Assembly: GCA_947169245.1 (NCBI GenBank)
Contig: CAMVPA010000013.1
Span: 1 to 64,000, forward strand
Origin: an uncultured Prevotellaceae bacterium
GTDB taxonomy: Bacteria > Bacteroidota > Bacteroidia > Bacteroidales > Bacteroidaceae
Direction: 5' to 3'
Length of the DNA: 64,000 bases
Both the position numbers and the translations under genes were made by a program. Under the pieces are notes generated by a model, which was given only the letters and a program-made list of their open reading frames with translations, had not been told where the DNA came from and did not search any database. Position 1 is the first letter of the stretch. The number at the start of each line of letters is the position of its first letter. Below are positions 58,949-64,000 of this stretch, in pieces.

Positions 58949-61777
58949 ATGAAGAAGATTCAGGATATCATCAAGGAACGCATACTGGTGCTCGACGGCG
59001 CCATGGGTACGATGATTCAGTCGTACAACCTGACGGAGGAAGACTTCCGCGGGCGTTTTCATCTGTTCCGCGGACAGATGAAGGGTAATAACGACGTGCT
59101 GAATCTGACGCGTCCCGATGTCATTCTCGACATCCACCGCCGCTACCTGCGTGCCGGTGCCGATATCATTGAGACGAATACGTTCAGCTCGCAGCGCATC
59201 AGCGAGGCCGACTACGGCTTGGCCAGTGAGGCCCGCGAGATAGCTCTGGCTGGTGCCAAGCTGGCGCGCCAGGCCGCCGACGAGTTCTCGACTGAGGACA
59301 AGCCCCGCTTCGTGGCCGGCAGCATAGGTCCGACGAACAAGACGTGCTCGATGTCGCCTGATGTCAGCAATCCTGCCCGTCGCGACTTGACCTACAGTCA
59401 GCTGTTCGATGCCTACGTGGAGCAGATGGACGCACTTGTGGAGGGTGGGGTAGACGCCCTGCTCATCGAGACCATTTTTGACTCGCTGAACGCCAAGTGC
59501 GCCATCGACGCCGCAACGACCGTCATGCGCCAGCGTGGCGTGGAACTGCCCATCATGCTCAGCGTCACCGTCAGCGACCTCGCCGGACGTACGCTCAGCG
59601 GACAGACGCTTGACGCTTTCCTGGCTTCTGTCTCCACCTATCCTATCTTCTCTATTGGACTGAACTGCTCGTTTGGTGCCCGTCAGATGAAACCCTTCCT
59701 GAAGGAGCTGGCGCAGCGTGCACCTTATTATATATCGTGCTACCCCAACGCCGGACTGCCCAATTCGCTGGGACTCTACGACGAGACGGCCGACTCGATG
59801 GCGCCGCAGATAGGCGAACTCATTGACGAGGGGCTGGTGAACATCGTGGGCGGCTGTTGCGGTACTACCGATGAGTTTATTGTCCGCTATGTACCCTTGG
59901 TTGGTGGAGGGTGGAAGGAGAAAGGAGGAAGGAGAATACCCCTTCCTTGGAAGAAACCGCATGTGCCAGTAGCAAAGCCGCAGACCATGTGGCTCTCGGG
60001 TCTTGACCTGCTGGAAGTAGGACGAAAAGACAATTCTCTCACCTCTCACCTCTCGTCTCTCCCCTCTTTCACCAACGTGGGCGAACGATGCAATGTGGCC
60101 GGCTCGCGCAAGTTCCTGCGACTCATCAAGGAGAAACAGTACGACGAGGCCATCAGCATTGCCCGCAAACAGGTGAACGACGGCGCCCTGGTCATCGACA
60201 TCAACATGGACGACGGCCTGCTGGAAGCCCGCGAGGAGATGGTGAATTTTCTGAACATCATCGCTGCCGAGCCCGACATTGCCCGCGTGCCTGTGATGAT
60301 TGACTCCTCGAAGTGGGATGTCATCGTCGAGGGACTGAAGTGCGTGCAGGGTAAGAGCATCGTCAACAGCATCTCGCTGAAGGAGGGCGAGGACGTCTTC
60401 ATCAGCCATGCTAAGGACTGTATGCGCTATGGTGCTGCCGTCGTCGTGATGTGCTTCGACGAACAGGGACAAGCCACGAGCTACGAGCGTCGTATAGAGA
60501 TTGCTGAGCGTGCATATCATATTCTAACCCAGCGTGTTGGCATGAATCCGCTCGACATTATCTTCGATCCCAATGTGCTGGCTGTTGCTACGGGCATGGA
60601 GGAGCATAACAGCTATGCTGCCGACTTCATCCGCGCTACCGGTTGGATACACCAGAACCTGCCCGGCGCCCACGTCAGTGGCGGCGTCAGTAACCTGTCG
60701 TTCTCGTTCCGCGGCAACAACTACATCCGCGAAGCCATGCATGCCGTTTTCCTCTACCACGCCATCCAACAGGGTATGGACTTCGGCATCGTCAATCCTG
60801 CTACGAAAATTACTTACAACGATATACCCGCCGACCAGCTGGAGATTATCGAGGATGTCATCTTGAACCGCCGTCCCGATGCCGCTGAACGACTCATTGA
60901 ACTGGCTGCCAAGTTGGCGGCAGAGGCCGACTCCAGGCAGTCCGCTCATTCTGGTGCTGCGAGCCAGCCCGCCGAAGACCGTTCGTCGAAGCCCGTCGAG
61001 GAGCGCCTGTCAGATGCTTTGGTCAAGGGTGTGGGCGATTACTTGGAGAGCGACCTGAAGGAGGCGCTCAGTCAGTTTCCCCGTGCCGTCGACATCATCG
61101 AAGGCCCGCTGATGGCCGGCATGAACAAGGTCGGTGAGCTGTTTGGCGCCGGTAAAATGTTCCTGCCGCAGGTTGTCAAGACCGCCCGTACCATGAAGAA
61201 GGCTGTGGCGATACTGCAACCTTATCTGGAGGCGGGGCAGTCCGCTGACTCCGGACAATCCAGCAAAGCCGGTAAAGTACTCTTGGCTACCGTCAAGGGC
61301 GATGTCCACGACATCGGCAAGAACATTGTGGCGGTGGTGATGGCTTGCAACAACTACGAGGTCATCGACATGGGTGTGATGGTGCCTGCCGAACAGATTG
61401 TGCAGAAAGCCATCGACGAGAAGGTCGATATGATAGGTCTCTCGGGACTCATCACGCCGAGTCTAGAGGAGATGGTCAACGTGGCCACCGAACTGCGTCG
61501 TGCAGGGCTGAACATACCTATTATGATTGGCGGGGCGACAACATCGGAGCTGCATGTTGCCTTGAAGATAGACCCCGTCTACGGTGGCCCTGTTGTCTGG
61601 ATGAAGGATGCCTCACAGAACGCCCTTGTTGCTGCCCGCTTGATGGCTGACGAACCTTCGATGGAGGCGGAGCTAAACGAGAAATATGAACATCTGCGTC
61701 AGGGTTACAACAACGAGCATCCGCAACTGGTGTCGCTCGACGAAGCCAGAAACCAGAAACCTAAGCTCTGGGACTGA
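58949..61777 (+). CDS. metH: Cobalamin-dependent methionine synthase lacking the activation domain
   Basis: A 942-residue enzyme that methylates homocysteine from methyltetrahydrofolate. Domains in order: homocysteine/zinc domain (about 5-320; [10 protein letters not shown] and VGGCCGTT hold the Zn Cys), pterin domain (about 380-640; [16 protein letters not shown]), B12 cap (about 660-760) and B12-binding domain (GDVHDIGKN, about 785-920). The reactivation domain that makes the E. coli enzyme about 1227 residues is missing; Bacteroidetes commonly encode it separately. Linkers are enlarged by repeat-derived stretches: [32 protein letters not shown] (DNA 60035-60073) and Ser/Gln/Ala-rich pieces near 665-690 and 768-778. 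Catalytic motifs are intact. It lies 22 bp after smpB. Confidence 0.96.
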   Translation: MKKIQDIIKERILVLDGAMGTMIQSYNLTEEDFRGRFHLFRGQMKGNNDVLNLTRPDVILDIHRRYLRAGADIIETNTFSSQRISEADYGLASEAREIALAGAKLARQAADEFSTEDKPRFVAGSIGPTNKTCSMSPDVSNPARRDLTYSQLFDAYVEQMDALVEGGVDALLIETIFDSLNAKCAIDAATTVMRQRGVELPIMLSVTVSDLAGRTLSGQTLDAFLASVSTYPIFSIGLNCSFGARQMKPFLKELAQRAPYYISCYPNAGLPNSLGLYDETADSMAPQIGELIDEGLVNIVGGCCGTTDEFIVRYVPLVGGGWKEKGGRRIPLPWKKPHVPVAKPQTMWLSGLDLLEVGRKDNSLTSHLSSLPSFTNVGERCNVAGSRKFLRLIKEKQYDEAISIARKQVNDGALVIDINMDDGLLEAREEMVNFLNIIAAEPDIARVPVMIDSSKWDVIVEGLKCVQGKSIVNSISLKEGEDVFISHAKDCMRYGAAVVVMCFDEQGQATSYERRIEIAERAYHILTQRVGMNPLDIIFDPNVLAVATGMEEHNSYAADFIRATGWIHQNLPGAHVSGGVSNLSFSFRGNNYIREAMHAVFLYHAIQQGMDFGIVNPATKITYNDIPADQLEIIEDVILNRRPDAAERLIELAAKLAAEADSRQSAHSGAASQPAEDRSSKPVEERLSDALVKGVGDYLESDLKEALSQFPRAVDIIEGPLMAGMNKVGELFGAGKMFLPQVVKTARTMKKAVAILQPYLEAGQSADSGQSSKAGKVLLATVKGDVHDIGKNIVAVVMACNNYEVIDMGVMVPAEQIVQKAIDEKVDMIGLSGLITPSLEEMVNVATELRRAGLNIPIMIGGATTSELHVALKIDPVYGGPVVWMKDASQNALVAARLMADEPSMEAELNEKYEHLRQGYNNEHPQLVSLDEARNQKPKLWD
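60035..60073. repeat. ctcacctct repeat inside metH
   Basis: Imperfect tandem units in frame in the linker between the homocysteine and pterin domains, encoding [11 protein letters not shown]. The same unit forms the spacer at 50165-50216. Confidence 0.8.
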
Positions 61778-61813
61778 ACGACTGAAGCAGATATCGTTAA
61801 TACGATATAGACT

Positions 61814-62440
61814 ATGGGACAGATAAGAACGATTATTTTCGACCTTGGGGGTGTCATCATCACCCTCGACCAGCCGCAGGCCATCCGCCGCTTTCAGGAG
61901 ATTGGTCTCAAGGATGCCGACCAGCGTCTTGACGCCTACACACAGGGTGGCATCTTCGGCGACCTGGAGCGTGGCACCATCGATGCCGAGACCTTCCGTG
62001 TGGAACTCAGCAAACTCGCTGGACGTGATGTCACCTACGACGAGTGCCGCTATGCCTGGCTGGGCTATTGCCGTGAGCTGCCGCAGCGCAACCTCGAAGC
62101 CCTGCGCCGTCTGCGCAAGGAGGGCTATCGTCTGGTGCTGCTCTCGAACACCAATCCCTATATGATGTCGTGGGCGATGTCACCCGACTTCGATGGCGAG
62201 GGCCATTCCTTAGAGGACTATATGGATGCCTGCTATTGCAGTTACAAGCTGGGCTGCATGAAGCCCGACACCGAGTTCTTCCACCGTGTGCTGATGGCAG
62301 AGCAGACGGCTCCCTCGGAGATGCTCTTCCTCGATGACGGTCCACGCAACGTGGCCGTGGCCAGTCAGATGGGCATCCGCACCTACTGTCCTGAGAACGG
62401 GGAAGACTGGACGCAGACCATTTACGAATACCTGAAATAG
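61814..62440 (+). CDS. HAD-superfamily phosphatase (YihX-like)
   Basis: A 208-residue cytoplasmic hydrolase. Motif I is IIFDLGGVIITLD; the second acid is absent in the usual DxD sense (DLGG), as in YihX/haloacid-type members. Motif II is LVLLSNTNPYM, the Lys lies in GCMKPDTEFFHRV, and motif III is MLFLDDGPRNVAVASQMG. A helical cap lies between about 15 and 90. A sugar-phosphate phosphatase role is typical of the group, but the substrate here is unknown. It follows metH by 36 bp and precedes the GHL10 enzyme by 25 bp. Confidence 0.9.
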   Translation: MGQIRTIIFDLGGVIITLDQPQAIRRFQEIGLKDADQRLDAYTQGGIFGDLERGTIDAETFRVELSKLAGRDVTYDECRYAWLGYCRELPQRNLEALRRLRKEGYRLVLLSNTNPYMMSWAMSPDFDGEGHSLEDYMDACYCSYKLGCMKPDTEFFHRVLMAEQTAPSEMLFLDDGPRNVAVASQMGIRTYCPENGEDWTQTIYEYLK

Positions 62441-62465
62441 AAGAATAACGAAAAACCTCAGATAG

Positions 62466-63947
62466 ATGAAGAAACTATTACTCCTGCTGTCGGTCGTCTT
62501 GTCGCTGACAGCTTCGGCGCAGATGAAGCGTGAGATGCGCGGCGCCTGGATACAGTGTGTCAACGGACAGTTCCTCGGCATGGGGACGCAGAAGATGCAG
62601 CAGACACTGACCTACCAGCTCGACGAGTTGCAGAAGGACGGCGTCAACGTCATCATCTTCCAGGTGCGACCGGAGTGCGATGCTCTCTATGAGAGCAGCA
62701 TTGAGCCTTGGAGTCGCTTCCTGACAGGGCAGCAGGGCAAGGCGCCCAGTCCTTACTGGGACCCCCTGCAGTGGATGATTGAGCAGTGTCACCGTCGCGG
62801 TATGGAGCTGCACGCCTGGATCAATCCCTACCGTGCGAAGACCAAGAATACCACGCAGCTGGCACAGAACCATATCGCCGTGCGCAAGCCTGCCTCATGC
62901 TTCAGCTACGACAACCTTCTGGTGCTGAATCCCGGACTGCCTGAGAACCGTGACTACATCTGTGAGGTGGCCCGCGACATCGTGAAGCGCTATGACGTTG
63001 ACGGCATCCACATGGACGACTACTTCTATCCCTATCCGGCAGCCGGGCAGACGATTCCCGACGATGCCCAGTACCGTCAGTACTCCAACGGCATCAAGGA
63101 CCGTGGCGACTGGCGCCGCTATAACGTCGACCTCTTCATTGAGCAGTTCTACAAGACCGTCCACGAGACCAAGCCCTGGGTGAAGGTGGGCATCTCGCCC
63201 TTCGGCATCTACCGCAACAAGAAGAGTTCGCCCGTAGGCAGCAATACCAACGGTCTGCAGAACTACGACGACCTCTATGCCGACATCCTGCTGTGGGTGA
63301 ACAACGGCTGGCTGGACTACTGCGTGCCCCAGATTTATTGGGAGATTGGCAACAAGGCCGCCGACTACGACACCCTTATCCGCTGGTGGAACCAGTTTGC
63401 TGCCAAACGTCCGCTCGTCATTGGCGAGGATGTGGAGCGTACGGTGAAATATACAGACCCGCAGAATCCTGCGTCACACCAGTTGGATGCCAAGATGCGT
63501 CTGCACAGTCAGATGCCCAACGTCAAGGGAACGGTGTTGTGGTATGCCAAGGCTGCTGTCGACAACGTGGGCAATTATGGCACTCAGCTTCGCAACAACT
63601 ACTGGCGCTATCCTGCCTTGCAGCCCGCTATGCCGTTTATCGACGGCAAGGCTCCGAAGAAGGTGCGTCGTGTGAAGCCCGTGTGGACCAGCGACGGCTA
63701 CGTGCTCTTCTGGACGGCACCCAAGGGCAAAGGCTGGCAGGACGAAGCCGTGAAGTACGTCGTCTATCGCTTTGGTGCCAAGGAGAAGGTGAACATAGCC
63801 AATGCCACGAAGATTGTCGCCATCACCACACAGCCGTTCCTGAAGCTGCCTTATGCCGATGGCAAGACCAAATACACCTACGTCGTCACAGCCCTCGACC
63901 GTCTGCAGAACGAGAGCAAGGGTGTGAAGAAAGCGGTGAAGCTGTAG
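62466..63947 (+). CDS. Secreted GHL10 (DUF187-like) glycosyl hydrolase-like protein
   Basis: A 493-residue exported protein with a signal peptide (LLLSVVLSLTASAQ, about 1-19). The TIM-barrel domain opens REMRGAWIQCVNGQFLGM and contains VIIFQVRPECDALYES, MELHAWINPYRAK, GIHMDDYFYPYPA, WVKVGISPFGIYRN and LDYCVPQIYWEIG, which are signatures of GHL10/DUF187 proteins. The final 100 residues look like a fibronectin-III module (about 400-490; KVRRVKPVWTSDGYVLFW). Some relatives act on peptidoglycan-like or N-acetylated glycans, but the substrate is not established. It is the last gene of the smpB-metH run. Confidence 0.88.
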   Translation: MKKLLLLLSVVLSLTASAQMKREMRGAWIQCVNGQFLGMGTQKMQQTLTYQLDELQKDGVNVIIFQVRPECDALYESSIEPWSRFLTGQQGKAPSPYWDPLQWMIEQCHRRGMELHAWINPYRAKTKNTTQLAQNHIAVRKPASCFSYDNLLVLNPGLPENRDYICEVARDIVKRYDVDGIHMDDYFYPYPAAGQTIPDDAQYRQYSNGIKDRGDWRRYNVDLFIEQFYKTVHETKPWVKVGISPFGIYRNKKSSPVGSNTNGLQNYDDLYADILLWVNNGWLDYCVPQIYWEIGNKAADYDTLIRWWNQFAAKRPLVIGEDVERTVKYTDPQNPASHQLDAKMRLHSQMPNVKGTVLWYAKAAVDNVGNYGTQLRNNYWRYPALQPAMPFIDGKAPKKVRRVKPVWTSDGYVLFWTAPKGKGWQDEAVKYVVYRFGAKEKVNIANATKIVAITTQPFLKLPYADGKTKYTYVVTALDRLQNESKGVKKAVKL

Positions 63948-64000
63948 GTGTTGGCTGTTAGGTGTTGGCTGTTAGCTATTAGCTAGGAAGGCTTCGGCAC
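63948..64000. repeat. ttggctgttaggtg tandem repeat after the GHL10 gene
   Basis: Imperfect repeats of ttggctgttagg and gttagctatta follow the stop and continue to near the window edge. It is the plus-strand counterpart of the spacer repeats seen elsewhere. Confidence 0.7.

Noticed and set aside
58796..60520. Minus-strand open frame of 574 codons over metH and the smpB end
   Set aside because: It lies antisense to metH and smpB, whose motifs are complete; the translation has no recognisable domain or start signal.

Overview
The window looks like a chromosome segment of a GC-rich Prevotella-type member of the Bacteroidales. The evidence is a SusC/SusD pair, surface-type lipoproteins with acidic residues after the lipobox Cys, the gene order trpB-E-G-D-C-F-A, and promoters of the Bacteroidetes form TTG-N20-TAyCTTTG, which recur in many gaps. 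No tRNA, rRNA, CRISPR array, transposase or prophage gene was seen.

Layout. (1) 1-29958, minus strand: a pectin utilization locus. Transcription runs from a 1668-residue GH28/GH105/six-hairpin fusion through a PL1-type pectate lyase. It continues with SusC, SusD, a DUF5123-like lipoprotein, a small lipoprotein and a secreted protein, ending at a terminator near 11975. A second unit holds a giant CE8 pectin methylesterase, a 64-residue peptide, a pectate lyase and a lyase-esterase fusion. Together these would de-esterify, cleave, import and trim homogalacturonan and unsaturated oligomers. Three promoters carry a shared palindrome (CGTA-NN-CGTTT-N-C) at nearly the same distance upstream of the -7 box. 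(2) 29956-36948: a complete tryptophan operon preceded by a leader peptide with three consecutive Trp codons and a four-segment attenuator. (3) 37179-43586: recQ-recJ, a secreted C1-type cysteine peptidase and aminopeptidase P. (4) 43674-46237: patatin-like phospholipase, a lipoprotein and trmD. (5) 46375-52685: a probable iron or heme unit (porin, imelysin, di-heme oxidoreductase-like protein, a CcsA-related fragment) divergent from a regulator that fuses an RIC/YtfE-type di-iron domain to a LuxR DNA-binding domain. (6) 52775-57244: beta, biotin-carrier and gamma-like subunits of a Na+-pumping decarboxylase, plus an AspT/YidE-type transporter. (7) 57354-63947: MgtC-like protein, then a plus-strand run of a DMP19-like protein, smpB, metH, a HAD phosphatase and a GHL10-type glycosidase.

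A striking feature is the number of small repeat elements that sit in frame inside genes. Two palindromic families occur in trpE, trpF and the pectin enzymes. Roughly 9-bp tandem repeats fill operon spacers and also lie in frame inside the GH28 fusion. C/T-rich repeats enlarge RecQ and MetH. They appear to insert at surface loops and linkers of otherwise intact proteins.

All assignments are from reading the sequence and knowledge of the families. No search or structure prediction was run.
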